Assembly: GCF_025558165.1 (NCBI RefSeq)
Contig: NZ_LAMZ01000001.1
Span: forward strand, 496,001 to 560,000
DNA length: 64,000 nt
Source of the DNA: Candidatus Pelagibacter ubique HIMB140
GTDB taxonomy: Bacteria > Pseudomonadota > Alphaproteobacteria > Pelagibacterales > Pelagibacteraceae
Direction: 5' to 3'
Both the position numbers and the translations under genes were made by a program. Below the pieces are notes generated by a model. The model saw nothing but the letters and a program-made list of their open reading frames with translations, did no database searches and was not told the DNA's origin. Of the stretch, positions 7,881-16,468 are shown one piece after another. Positions within the stretch are counted from its first letter, which is position 1. Every line of letters starts with the position of its first letter.

Positions 7881-8996
7881 TTATTGTTTTGGAAAATAAT
7901 CTTTTAAAGTACCTTCTCTATATACATCTGCTGTACAACAATGAAGTCCTCCACCAAATGCATAGGCATCTCTTAATTCTACAGGTACTACTTCCATTCC
8001 TAATTTATCTAATTGTTCAGCTTGATAGATTTCACTTTTCTCAACACAAACTGTTTTAGGATCTAAAACTAAAACGTTCATTGATAACCATGTTGACGAA
8101 TAACAAAGTGGCGGTGGTTCGTTATGTGCTGGTTGAGCACTATCAACAATTTCCCATCCATTATCTTCAAAAAGTTTTCTTTGTTCTTTTGGCAATCTTC
8201 TTTGAGGATTGTTGATAATTAAACCTTCTTTTATTGGAGTAAAGGTTGCATCAATGTGAATAGGATATGGATCTCCTGGGAAATTTACTGCGTGTACTCT
8301 ATGATCTTTATAATGTCTCTTTAGCCAATCAATTCCTTTTAAATTAGTTGTAAATCCATGTTGAACAACCAAGTCTTTTCCAAATCTCAATACATCCGCT
8401 GCATCAAACAATGGCTCTTCTTCAGTAGTTACAAAATATTTTTTCTCAGTCCACTCTAATCTTTTTTGAACACCAATTTTATCCGATAGATAATCTTTTC
8501 TATAATCTGCATCTGTTAGTCTAGGTTTTGGAGCAGACTCGTGTCTCATGTTAGGGTCTTGATTGTAATAATCTTTAAGAAGTGGTCGGTAACATAAATA
8601 TTCAAACCAACGACATCTATAACTCATTGTTGCTTCTAAAATTTCATTACCTACAGTTAACAAAACATCTCTTGGAGGCATGCAACCAAACATAGTTTCT
8701 GCTTCCCAATCAGGTGTTGATGTTTTTTGATTAAAATCAATTGGTGTTGGTCGATCAACTTTAATGCCTCTTTTTTGAAGAATGTTTGAAAAGTTATCTA
8801 ATAATTCATTTGCTTTATCGACAGTGTCTTTAGTTCTTGGACCAAACTGTCCTCGCATATCACTATCTTCAGGAACTTTTGCATCTAATGCTGGCTCTGG
8901 TGCTGGAATACAAGTGCCATCCGCTCTTCCAACAATAACATGTTTTAACGGATCCCACTCATTCCAACTATTAACAATAGTTTTATTCTCACTCAT
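7881..8996 (-). CDS. Glycine amidinotransferase (AGAT)-like enzyme
   Basis: 371 residues, closely similar along its length to eukaryotic L-arginine:glycine amidinotransferase (GATM), which makes guanidinoacetate and ornithine. The catalytic triad is recognisable: the 'FDAAD' acidic residues (198-201), His247 in 'PIHIDATF' and Cys353 in 'GGGLHCCTADV'. In human AGAT the residue before the catalytic His is Met; here it is Ile246, so substrate specificity may differ (inosamine-phosphate or other acceptors are possible). No mitochondrial or secretion leader. It sits 5 bases downstream of creatinase and 2 bases upstream of ltaE. The direction of use (making or dismantling guanidino compounds) is not settled by sequence. 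Confidence 0.85.
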   Translation of the reverse strand: MSENKTIVNSWNEWDPLKHVIVGRADGTCIPAPEPALDAKVPEDSDMRGQFGPRTKDTVDKANELLDNFSNILQKRGIKVDRPTPIDFNQKTSTPDWEAETMFGCMPPRDVLLTVGNEILEATMSYRCRWFEYLCYRPLLKDYYNQDPNMRHESAPKPRLTDADYRKDYLSDKIGVQKRLEWTEKKYFVTTEEEPLFDAADVLRFGKDLVVQHGFTTNLKGIDWLKRHYKDHRVHAVNFPGDPYPIHIDATFTPIKEGLIINNPQRRLPKEQRKLFEDNGWEIVDSAQPAHNEPPPLCYSSTWLSMNVLVLDPKTVCVEKSEIYQAEQLDKLGMEVVPVELRDAYAFGGGLHCCTADVYREGTLKDYFPKQ

Positions 8997-9001
8997 AAAG
9001 G

Positions 9002-10219
9002 TTAGTTTTTTATAATATTATGCTCAGGCCCGAAAGGAAATTTTGTAATATTTTCTGCTCCATCTTTACCTATTACTAAAATATCGTGTTCTCTATATCC
9101 ACCAGCACCAGGATTACCTTCTGGGATCATTATCATTGGCTCCATAGACACCACCATATTTTCCTCAAGAACAGTATCAATATCTTCTCTTAATTCTAAA
9201 CCAGCTTCTCTTCCATAAAAGTGTGAAAGCATACCAAATGAATGACCATAGCCAAATGTTCGGTATTGAAGATAACCAAGTTCTGCAAACAATTCATTTA
9301 GCTCATGACAAATGTCTGAACATTTTGCACCTGGTTTAATTAATTCTAATCCACGCTCGTGTACTTTGACATTTGCTTCCCAAGCTTTAAGTGAGGCATC
9401 ATCTGCATCATCCAAAAACAAAGTTCGCTCTAGTGCAGTGTAATAACCTGAAATCATTGGGAAAGTATTTAAAGATAAAATGTCTCCTTTAACTAATTTT
9501 CTATTAGTCTTTGGATTGTGAGCTCCATCAGTATTGATACCAGATTGAAACCATACCCAAGTATCCATGTACTCTGCACCTGGATAACTTTTAACAATCT
9601 CCCTTTCCATTCTATCTCTTGCTGCTATTGCTACTTCGATCTCCGTATTATCTTCTCTAATATTTTTTGCTATTTCTTCACCACCAATATCTGCAATCCT
9701 TGCACCATTTCGAATGATCTCAATTTCCTCATCAGATTTAATCATTCTAAGTTTCATTAAATCTTTTGAAACATCACTAAAAACAGAGAAAGTAAAAATA
9801 GATCCTATTTTTTCTCTCATATCTAAAGTGACATGATCATTTTCAATTCCAATATTTTTAGGAGGCTCATCTCTTCCGATAATTGATACAATTGCTCTTA
9901 AAAAATTATCTCTTTTCCAATCAGTATAAATTACGTTATCACAATGCGATCTACGCCATGGTTGGCTTGCATCAATATTGGCTGAAATTGTTGAAATTTT
10001 ATCTTGAGTAATCACACATCCATATGGTCTTCCAAAAGAACAATAAATAAAACCTGTATAATACGCAACGTTATGCATGGATGTTAAAATAATCATATCT
10101 AAATTATTTTTATCCATTACCGATCTAAGTTTACTTACTCGATCGTTATACTCTTTATCTGTAAATGGTAATTTTACTTTTTTACCATTTTTAAGTTCAA
10201 AAAAATCTGGTCGTTCCAT
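9002..10219 (-). CDS. Creatinase (creatine amidinohydrolase)
   Basis: 405 residues, the size of Pseudomonas creatinase, which hydrolyses creatine to sarcosine and urea without a metal. It belongs to the M24 'pita-bread' fold, but the match is to creatinase rather than to aminopeptidase P. The catalytic His is H234 in 'NTDGAHNP' (His232 in Pseudomonas), the guanidino-binding Glu are E264 in 'ALERTLFL' and E360 in 'SMEPMIM', R64 in 'SFGRPY' would bind the carboxylate, and H378 is in 'GYREHD'. Metal-ligand residues of M24 peptidases are absent. Its neighbours are an EamA permease (6 bases upstream) and an AGAT-like enzyme. It could act on creatine or on guanidinoacetate, releasing sarcosine or glycine. 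Confidence 0.9.
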   Translation of the reverse strand: MERPDFFELKNGKKVKLPFTDKEYNDRVSKLRSVMDKNNLDMIILTSMHNVAYYTGFIYCSFGRPYGCVITQDKISTISANIDASQPWRRSHCDNVIYTDWKRDNFLRAIVSIIGRDEPPKNIGIENDHVTLDMREKIGSIFTFSVFSDVSKDLMKLRMIKSDEEIEIIRNGARIADIGGEEIAKNIREDNTEIEVAIAARDRMEREIVKSYPGAEYMDTWVWFQSGINTDGAHNPKTNRKLVKGDILSLNTFPMISGYYTALERTLFLDDADDASLKAWEANVKVHERGLELIKPGAKCSDICHELNELFAELGYLQYRTFGYGHSFGMLSHFYGREAGLELREDIDTVLEENMVVSMEPMIMIPEGNPGAGGYREHDILVIGKDGAENITKFPFGPEHNIIKN

Positions 10220-10225
10220 AATAAT

Positions 10226-11131
10226 TTAATTTAATGCTATGTAGCGTTTATTCCATCTCATAATTAAACTGTAGTAGAATAAAGATACAAACAGAAAAAA
10301 ACCTCCAATAATTGTATTTGTTGATGGGACTTCATTAATTCCTAAAATTGGTAACCAAACCCAAAATATTCCTCCCACGACTTCTGTTAAAGACAATAAT
10401 GTTAACTCAGCAGCTGGAATAGCTTTTGAGCCAATTGAGTATAAAATTAATCCTGAACAAACTAAAAATCCATGTAGTGAAAATAAAGAGCTGTTATAAC
10501 TCGTAGCAAAGAATGCTTGTCCAGTAGACAAAATCATAATTGATGCAAACACAAAACAAAAGAAACCAGCAAAAGCAACTGTTGTAAATTTAGGAGTTTC
10601 TTTTCTCCATCTTAGTGAAACTGAAAATACTGAAAAACCTATCGATGAAGTAAGTCCAAAGACAAAACCAATTAAAGATTTTTCACCAGTATTACCAATA
10701 GCCATTATCAATATACCAGCTGAAGCAATTATGATTGATATCCAAACATTAAGTGAAATTCGCTCTCTAAGAAATAAAAATGCTAAAAGTGCAGTAAAGA
10801 AAGGCATTGCAGCCAAACAAAGTAAAGTAACAGCAGCACTAGTATTGGTTATTGAATAAATAAACGTGATCATTGCAACCCCAAGACCTGAGCCACCAAC
10901 TATCCCTGATAATCCTATTTTATAGTAATTTTTGTAGAAATTTTTTCCCTCTTCAAAATATAAGTAGAGATTAAGTAGAATAAAAATAGTTAAACCTCTT
11001 CCAAATATATACTGCCAAGGAACAAGATTGGGACTATCCATATATCTTACAACCAATGGTCCAAATGACCATAAAATACCCGCAAACAGTACAATTGGAA
11101 CAGCAAGTTTTGGATTTCTTAACTCTAACAT
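10226..11131 (-). CDS. EamA/DMT-family permease
   Basis: 301 residues with about ten hydrophobic helices arranged as two EamA repeats, typical of drug/metabolite transporters (inner membrane). It is the first gene of the permease-creatinase-amidinotransferase-ltaE run and is separated from creatinase by 6 bases, so its substrate is likely a guanidino compound, glycine or a product of the pathway; direction of transport is unknown. A strong hairpin ends immediately before its ATG (see 11132-11167). Two other EamA proteins occur in the window (31322 and 59868). Confidence 0.85.
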   Translation of the reverse strand: MLELRNPKLAVPIVLFAGILWSFGPLVVRYMDSPNLVPWQYIFGRGLTIFILLNLYLYFEEGKNFYKNYYKIGLSGIVGGSGLGVAMITFIYSITNTSAAVTLLCLAAMPFFTALLAFLFLRERISLNVWISIIIASAGILIMAIGNTGEKSLIGFVFGLTSSIGFSVFSVSLRWRKETPKFTTVAFAGFFCFVFASIMILSTGQAFFATSYNSSLFSLHGFLVCSGLILYSIGSKAIPAAELTLLSLTEVVGGIFWVWLPILGINEVPSTNTIIGGFFLFVSLFYYSLIMRWNKRYIALN

Positions 11132-11167
11132 TTGTAGAAATCTAATTCTAAAAAGATTTTTCTACAA
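11132..11167 (-). promoter_or_regulatory. Hairpin abutting the EamA start codon
   Basis: On the minus strand an inverted repeat, TTGTAGAAA paired with TTTCTACAA (9 bp), is extended by ATCT/AGAT after a 2-base bulge, with an AT-rich loop. Its 3' arm ends next to the ATG at 11131. No T-tract follows, so it is not a standard terminator of moeA (stop at 11181). In RNA form it would cover the ribosome-landing site of the first gene of the guanidino operon. A regulatory role is inferred only from position. Confidence 0.45.
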
Positions 11168-11180
11168 CAAAAATACGTTT

Positions 11181-12434
11181 CTAAATCAAAGATTGATTAG
11201 AGTGGTTGGGGAAAAAACAATCTAAGATGTCTCCTTTTTTAAATTTTGATTTCCCTGCTGGCAACAAAGACCAAATGTTTGATTTAACAAAAGATTTTAC
11301 TCTAAAAGACTCTTGCCCTTGTAAAATCTCAACTTCTATTTTTCCATTTTTAGTTGTGCTTAACTTACTTTTTGCAAACCTTGTAAAATTCTGTTTTTTA
11401 GAAAAACTATTTTTTAAAGTTGCCCTAATAGGCTGTTCTTCACTTAGCCCTAAAATGTTTTCCATAAAAGGGATAACGAAAAATCTAAAACAAGCAGATG
11501 ATGACATTGGATTTCCTGGAAGACCAAAGATTGCTTTTTGTTTTCCTTTAATTTTGGCAAATAAAATTGGTTTTCCTGGTCGGATTGCTACACTTTTAAA
11601 ATAATTGGATAATTTAAATGTCTTAACAACACTTGGAATATAGTCATATTTTCCAGCAGAAACAGCGCCTGAAGTTATCAATATATCGGTATCACTATTT
11701 ACAAGTTTTTTAATTTGAGATTTATAAATATTTTGATGGTTGTCTCTAAGTATGCCACCATTTTTAAAATTGAATAAAAAATTTTCTTTTAGATTTTTTA
11801 TATAATGACTATTAGAGTTTCTAACTTTCCAGTTTGGGATTTCGTCTTGGTCAGTAATTTCATTTCCTGTTGAAAAAAACAAAATATTAATTTTCTTTTT
11901 AACTTTAATCTTTTTTATCCCCAAAGTTTTAAAAGCTAAAATATGATTTGGTTGAATAATTGTATTTTTTTTGACAATCATCTCACCTTTTTTAAAGTCT
12001 GAACCTGCAAATCTCACATGATTAAATTTTTTAATTTTTTGATTAACTAAAATGTATTTTTTATTATTTTTATTTGGATAAAAAATAATTTGTTCTATTG
12101 GGATAATTGTATCAAAACCTTTTGGAATTATACCACCTGTCATTATTTCAACAGCATCATATTTTTTAATTTTTTTATTTAATGATTTTGTTCCTGCTGC
12201 AATAGATCCAATTATTTTAAATTGTTTTGGTGAATTTTTCTTAATTCCATCAGTATCTTTTGATTTAACTGCAAATCCGTCAAATGCAGCGTTATCTCCT
12301 GCTGGATAATTAATCTTTGAATAAATGTTATCTGAAATCACTCTGTTAAGAGAGTTTTCACTCAATATAGTTTCATCTTTAATTTTAATTTTTGCTTTTT
12401 TTAAAATTTTTCTAGATTGATCGTAACTAATCAT
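11181..12434 (-). CDS. moeA: Molybdopterin molybdenumtransferase MoeA
   Basis: 417 residues, the usual length. MoeA inserts molybdate into adenylylated molybdopterin. Landmarks: N-terminal 'NYPAGDNAAFDGFAV', 'IMTGGIIPKGFDTIIPIE', and in the MogA-like domain 'FFSTGNEI' and 'TSGAVSAGKYDYI', then 'GLPGNPMSS'. Strongly lysine-rich, as AT-biased genomes produce. Its ATG overlaps the mobA stop by 4 bases. The pair lies next to the formate dehydrogenase genes, whose active site needs the bis-MGD cofactor that MoeA and MobA complete. Confidence 0.92.
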   Translation of the reverse strand: MISYDQSRKILKKAKIKIKDETILSENSLNRVISDNIYSKINYPAGDNAAFDGFAVKSKDTDGIKKNSPKQFKIIGSIAAGTKSLNKKIKKYDAVEIMTGGIIPKGFDTIIPIEQIIFYPNKNNKKYILVNQKIKKFNHVRFAGSDFKKGEMIVKKNTIIQPNHILAFKTLGIKKIKVKKKINILFFSTGNEITDQDEIPNWKVRNSNSHYIKNLKENFLFNFKNGGILRDNHQNIYKSQIKKLVNSDTDILITSGAVSAGKYDYIPSVVKTFKLSNYFKSVAIRPGKPILFAKIKGKQKAIFGLPGNPMSSSACFRFFVIPFMENILGLSEEQPIRATLKNSFSKKQNFTRFAKSKLSTTKNGKIEVEILQGQESFRVKSFVKSNIWSLLPAGKSKFKKGDILDCFFPNHSNQSLI

Positions 12435-13036
12435 TTTTTTAATAATTCTTTAGCTTGTTCTAAATCTTCTTTTGTATTGATATTAAAGAAAGGATCTTGA
12501 TTTGGAAACTCCATATTAATTGTTTTAACTCCAATACTATTAGCCCACAATTCAACTTTTCGAGCTCCTTTTTCTAGATCATTTTCTAATTGATCTAATA
12601 AATTCATCGACCATAAGCCAAAAATGTTATGTCTAGTATTTTTTGATTTTATAAAAAATAAACTACTTTCTTTTTCATCAATTTGATTAATGAATTGCTC
12701 TAAAATTTCTTTTTTAAAAAAAGGAGTATCTGCTGGAAAAGTTGCTATCCATTGATAGTTTTTATTATGATCTTTGACCCATTTCATTGCTGACAGAACT
12801 CCGCCTAGAGGACCAAGATCCTTTTTAATATCTCCAGTTAGTGAAATTTTATCTGAATTAGTAAATTTAATTGAATTATTTGATACTATTAATACTTCCT
12901 TAAATTCATTAATTATTTCTGCCAAGATGTAATCAATTAATATTTTATCAGCTAGCAATATCTGAGATTTGTCTTCACCAAACCTTTGTGACTTACCGCC
13001 TGCTAGCACTGTTCCTAAAATATTGTTATGTTCCAT
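12431..13036 (-). CDS. mobA: Molybdenum cofactor guanylyltransferase MobA
   Basis: About 201 residues from the ATG at 13036; an earlier in-frame ATG at 13054 would add six residues (MFYILF), but the family normally begins just before its nucleotide-binding loop. That loop is 'GTVLAGGKSQRFGEDKS' (GGxSxRxGxDK), and 'FPADTPFF' is the metal-binding Asp motif. MobA transfers GMP to Mo-molybdopterin to give MGD. It is upstream of and overlapping moeA and divergent from the IscU-like gene, with a 42-base gap. Confidence 0.88.
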   Translation of the reverse strand: MEHNNILGTVLAGGKSQRFGEDKSQILLADKILIDYILAEIINEFKEVLIVSNNSIKFTNSDKISLTGDIKKDLGPLGGVLSAMKWVKDHNKNYQWIATFPADTPFFKKEILEQFINQIDEKESSLFFIKSKNTRHNIFGLWSMNLLDQLENDLEKGARKVELWANSIGVKTINMEFPNQDPFFNINTKEDLEQAKELLKK

Positions 13037-13078
13037 GAATAAAATATAAAACATTCAAAGTTGAATTAAAGAAATTAA

Positions 13079-13477
13079 ATGGATTTAAGAATTTTAGAAA
13101 TCGCGTCTCACACAGAAAATAATAAAGTTTTAGAAAACTTTACTCACAAATCAAAAAATAAAAATCCAATTTGTGGAGATGAGATGGAAATAAGCTTAAT
13201 TGTCAAAGATGACGTTGTAAAAGATATGGGTTATCAGTGTAAATCTTGTATTTATTGCCAAGCATCAGTCAGCTTATTATCTAGAAAAATTAAGGATAAA
13301 AACTTAAGGGAAATAAAAGATTTTGTTACAGCTGGTGAAAAGTTGTTTGAAGATGTTAGAGTAAGTCTAGAAAAACACTGGAAAGATTTTAAAGAAATTT
13401 TAGATAAAAAAAATCTTTCAAGGAAAGAATGTTTGCTTTTACCTTTAAGAACAATTGTTAAAGCATTAAAAATTTAA
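13079..13477 (+). CDS. IscU/SufU-like iron-sulfur scaffold protein
   Basis: 132 residues with the IscU-family pattern: 'NPICGDEMEI' (Cys32, Asp34), a central 'CKSCIYCQASVSLL' (Cys54, 57, 60) and 'RKECLLLPLR' (Cys118). The three scaffold cysteines of IscU would correspond to Cys32, Cys60 and Cys118; the extra C54/C57 pair is not typical. It starts the plus-strand run leading into HPP protein, FdhD and formate dehydrogenase, and its stop abuts the next start. I infer a dedicated scaffold or sulfur carrier for the Fe-S-rich dehydrogenase rather than the general housekeeping scaffold. Confidence 0.75.
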   Translation: MDLRILEIASHTENNKVLENFTHKSKNKNPICGDEMEISLIVKDDVVKDMGYQCKSCIYCQASVSLLSRKIKDKNLREIKDFVTAGEKLFEDVRVSLEKHWKDFKEILDKKNLSRKECLLLPLRTIVKALKI

Positions 13478-13954
13478 ATGATCAAAATCACAAAACCATT
13501 ATTACAAAAAGCATTGATTGCAGGTTTTTTTTCAACAATCACTATAGGAGTGCTTACAGTATTAACTTATAAAAGTACCCTTGGATATTTTATTGCAGCA
13601 TCATTTGGCTCATCCATGGTTTTATTGTTTGGATTTCCTGAAAGTCCTTTTGCTCAACCAAAAAATGTTTTCTTTGGACATTTGTTAACTGCTTTAGTGG
13701 GGGTATTATTTGTTAATTTTATTCCACTTCCAATTTATATGAGTATTGCATTTGCAGTAGGTATTGGAGTGTTCTTAATGATTTTATTAAATGTTGTTCA
13801 TCCTCCTGCAGGAGGAAATCCAATAATTGTTATTATTGGAAGTGCTTCTTATGATTATTTAATTAATCCAATTATATTTGGATGTATCATAATTTTGTTA
13901 CTCGCAATCATAATCAATAAATATTTATTGCAAAAAAATTATCCTTTAAAATAA
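13478..13954 (+). CDS. HPP-family integral membrane protein
   Basis: 158 residues with four to five hydrophobic helices and the family signature 'VVHPPAGGNP' near residue 107. HPP proteins are small inner-membrane proteins; a plastid member has been linked to nitrite transport, but bacterial roles are mostly unknown. It starts directly after the IscU-like stop and ends 2 bases before fdhD, deep within the formate dehydrogenase operon. A role in moving formate or a related small anion is attractive but unproven. Confidence 0.82.
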   Translation: MIKITKPLLQKALIAGFFSTITIGVLTVLTYKSTLGYFIAASFGSSMVLLFGFPESPFAQPKNVFFGHLLTALVGVLFVNFIPLPIYMSIAFAVGIGVFLMILLNVVHPPAGGNPIIVIIGSASYDYLINPIIFGCIIILLLAIIINKYLLQKNYPLK

Positions 13955-13956
13955 TT

Positions 13957-14796
13957 ATGAATTCAAAATATAAAGTTTTAAAGTATTCATCTAATAATTT
14001 TAAAGATGTTGATGATTTAGTTTCAATTGAAGAACCATTAGAGATTTCTTTAAAGTACAAAGAAAAAGATAATTGGGTTGAGCAACCTTTATCTATTACG
14101 ATGAGAACTCCTGGTAATGATGAAGATCTTGTAAGAGGATTTTTATTTAATGAACAAATTGTAAAAAGTTTAAATGATATCGATAGCATTGAAAGTTATG
14201 GAGACAAAGTTGGTCAATATAAAATTCAAAATAAAATACTAGCAACACTTAATAATTCAGAAAATGTTAATATATCAAAAATTAAAAGAGATTTTTTAAC
14301 AAACTCCTCTTGTGGTGTTTGTGGGAAATCTTCATTGGATGCACTAGAGATAATTAAAACTACAAAGACAAATGCCTCCGAACCTAAAATTTCAAAAGAT
14401 GTAATTATTCAATCACCTGATATTTTAAGAGAAGGTCAGTCTGAATTCAGCAAAACTGGTGGTATCCATGCAAGTGGTCTATTTAACAGTGATGGAAAAT
14501 TGATAGCTCTAAGAGAAGATGTTGGAAGACACAACGCTTTAGACAAACTTATCGGCTGTGCTTTGGAGAAAAACCAATTTGATCCAAAAGACCAATTTAT
14601 TACGTGTTCTGGGAGACTTAATTTTGAGCTAGTTCAGAAGGTTTTAATGACAGATATTGGGATTATGATCGGGGTTGGTGCGCCAACAAGTCTTGCTATC
14701 GATTTAGCTAATAAGTTTGACATTACCCTCATAGGTTTCGTAAAGAGGGACAGTTTTAATATTTACACAAATAACAAAAAAGTTAAGGTGGAATAA
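13957..14796 (+). CDS. fdhD: Formate dehydrogenase accessory sulfurtransferase FdhD
   Basis: 279 residues. FdhD passes sulfur from the cysteine desulfurase to the Mo-bis-MGD cofactor, which is required for formate dehydrogenase activity. The persulfide-carrying pair is Cys119/Cys122 in 'SSCGVCGKSS'. Other family stretches are 'MRTPGNDEDLVRGFLF', 'TGGIHASGLF' and 'REDVGRHNALDKLIG'. It lies 16 bases upstream of the dehydrogenase beta subunit, in the same direction. Confidence 0.93.
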   Translation: MNSKYKVLKYSSNNFKDVDDLVSIEEPLEISLKYKEKDNWVEQPLSITMRTPGNDEDLVRGFLFNEQIVKSLNDIDSIESYGDKVGQYKIQNKILATLNNSENVNISKIKRDFLTNSSCGVCGKSSLDALEIIKTTKTNASEPKISKDVIIQSPDILREGQSEFSKTGGIHASGLFNSDGKLIALREDVGRHNALDKLIGCALEKNQFDPKDQFITCSGRLNFELVQKVLMTDIGIMIGVGAPTSLAIDLANKFDITLIGFVKRDSFNIYTNNKKVKVE

Positions 14797-14812
14797 TAAA
14801 AAAAGGGAAATT

Positions 14813-16468
14813 GTGTCAAAAAATATAAGTAATTTATCTGGAAGAATAGGCTTAAAAGACAACCTATTTAAGCAAATTTCAGAGAACACATTAAGTGAAA
14901 ACCCTCAAGATATTAAAGAAATTGCAAAAAAACATAACCTTGGAGTTTCAACACTTCACGGTGCTGAATCTTTTTATGAATTTTTAAGACCTTCACATAG
15001 AGAAAAAAAAGCTTTCGTTTGTAATGGTAGTGCATGCAAGTGTGCAGGTACTCAAGACAAACTAAAAGATAAATTAAAAGAAAAATTAGGTGATGACAAA
15101 GTTGGAGAGATGTTTTGTCTAGGTCATTGTTATGAAAATCATGCATTTCACTATGATGGTGAAAATTATGCTGGTAAAGATATTGAAAAAATAGATCAAA
15201 TTTTAAAAGGTGAAGAAATTAAACAAGAAAAGTTTTTCTCTAAGAGTTATGCAACAACAAGTTTTTTAATGGATGACAAGTTATCATCAACAGATCAATT
15301 TAAAGAACAACTAAGTAAATTTTTAAAAACAGATAAAAAAGAAATAGTAAAATCATTATTAGATTCAAACCTTACAGGAAGAGGTGGTGCAGGTTTTCCA
15401 ACAGGAATGAAATGGGATTTCTGTAGTAAAGCAAAAGGTGATAAGAAATATGTTATCTGTAATGCAGATGAAGGTGACTCAGGTGCTTTTTCAGACAGAT
15501 ACCTGTTAGAAGATCAACCATTAAAAGTTATTTTTGGAATGGTGCTTTGTGGATTTGTAATTGGAAGTGATGAAGGAGTTTTATACATCAGAGGTGAGTA
15601 TCCAAAATCGATCGAAGCAATCAATGGGTGTATTAATGAACTTAAAAAATTAAATTTATTAGGCGAAAATATTTTAGGAACAGATTTTTCTTTTGATCTT
15701 GGAATTTGTATTGGTCAAGGAGCATATATTTGTGGAGAAGAAACAGCTTTGATAGCTTCTATTGAAGGAAGAAGAGCTGAAGTAGATGTAAGACCTCCCT
15801 TCCCTGTAACAGAAGGGTTATATAAAAAACCAACTGTAGTTAACAATGTTGAAACTTTAGCAGCTGCAACTGGAATTTTATTAAATGGATCAGACAAATT
15901 TTCTTCAGTTGGAAATAAAAAGTCAGCTGGAACAAAATTAGTTTGCTTAGATAGTTTCTTTAATAATCCTGGTGTTTATGAAATTGATATGGGAACACCA
16001 ATGAAAAAAATATTTAATGAAATTGGTGGTGGATATAAAGAACCTGTCAAAGCTTTTCAAATAGGAGGTCCTTTAGGTGGAGTTGTTCCTTTGAGTGAAA
16101 TAGAAAATTTAAATTTAGATTTTCAAGAGTTTACTGCAAAAGGTTTTATGTTAGGTCACGCAAGTGTAGTTAGTATCCCAAAAGATTTTCCAATGGCTGA
16201 ATACATTCATCATTTATTTGAATTTTCTGCAGAAGAATCTTGTGGAAAATGTTTTCCTGGAAGACTTGGATCTTACAGAGGAAAAGAAATGTTTGATCAA
16301 GCTAAGAAGAAAACAGCTAAAATTCCTTTAAAATTACTAGAAGAATTGTTGGTTACTATGCAAAAAGGCTGCTTATGTGCTCTATGTGGAGCGATCCCAA
16401 CTCCTATTCAAAACATCCTAAAATACTTTGGCGATGAAATGAAAAATGATATGGTGAAAGATAATTAA
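14813..16468 (+). CDS. NAD-dependent formate dehydrogenase, fused gamma-beta subunit (NuoE-NuoF type)
   Basis: 551 residues from a GTG start with a good ribosome site (AAGGGA 5 bases upstream). Residues about 1-140 are a NuoE-like thioredoxin-fold domain with a 2Fe-2S site: 'CNGSACKCAG' and 'FCLGHC'. The rest is NuoF-like: the FMN/NAD loop 'GRGGAGFPTGMKW', 'NADEGDSGAFSDR', and a C-terminal 4Fe-4S motif 'ESCGKCFPGR' with 'GCLCALCG'. In many bacteria these are separate FdsG and FdsB proteins. It passes electrons from the Mo subunit to NAD+. Its stop overlaps the next ATG by one base. Confidence 0.92.
   Translation: MSKNISNLSGRIGLKDNLFKQISENTLSENPQDIKEIAKKHNLGVSTLHGAESFYEFLRPSHREKKAFVCNGSACKCAGTQDKLKDKLKEKLGDDKVGEMFCLGHCYENHAFHYDGENYAGKDIEKIDQILKGEEIKQEKFFSKSYATTSFLMDDKLSSTDQFKEQLSKFLKTDKKEIVKSLLDSNLTGRGGAGFPTGMKWDFCSKAKGDKKYVICNADEGDSGAFSDRYLLEDQPLKVIFGMVLCGFVIGSDEGVLYIRGEYPKSIEAINGCINELKKLNLLGENILGTDFSFDLGICIGQGAYICGEETALIASIEGRRAEVDVRPPFPVTEGLYKKPTVVNNVETLAAATGILLNGSDKFSSVGNKKSAGTKLVCLDSFFNNPGVYEIDMGTPMKKIFNEIGGGYKEPVKAFQIGGPLGGVVPLSEIENLNLDFQEFTAKGFMLGHASVVSIPKDFPMAEYIHHLFEFSAEESCGKCFPGRLGSYRGKEMFDQAKKKTAKIPLKLLEELLVTMQKGCLCALCGAIPTPIQNILKYFGDEMKNDMVKDN

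Noticed and set aside
9002..10219. Xaa-Pro aminopeptidase/dipeptidase (M24)
   Set aside because: The metal-ligand residues of M24 peptidases are not there, while the creatinase active-site residues match position by position.
11132..11167. Intrinsic terminator of moeA
   Set aside because: No T-tract follows the stem on the minus strand; it ends at the next start codon.
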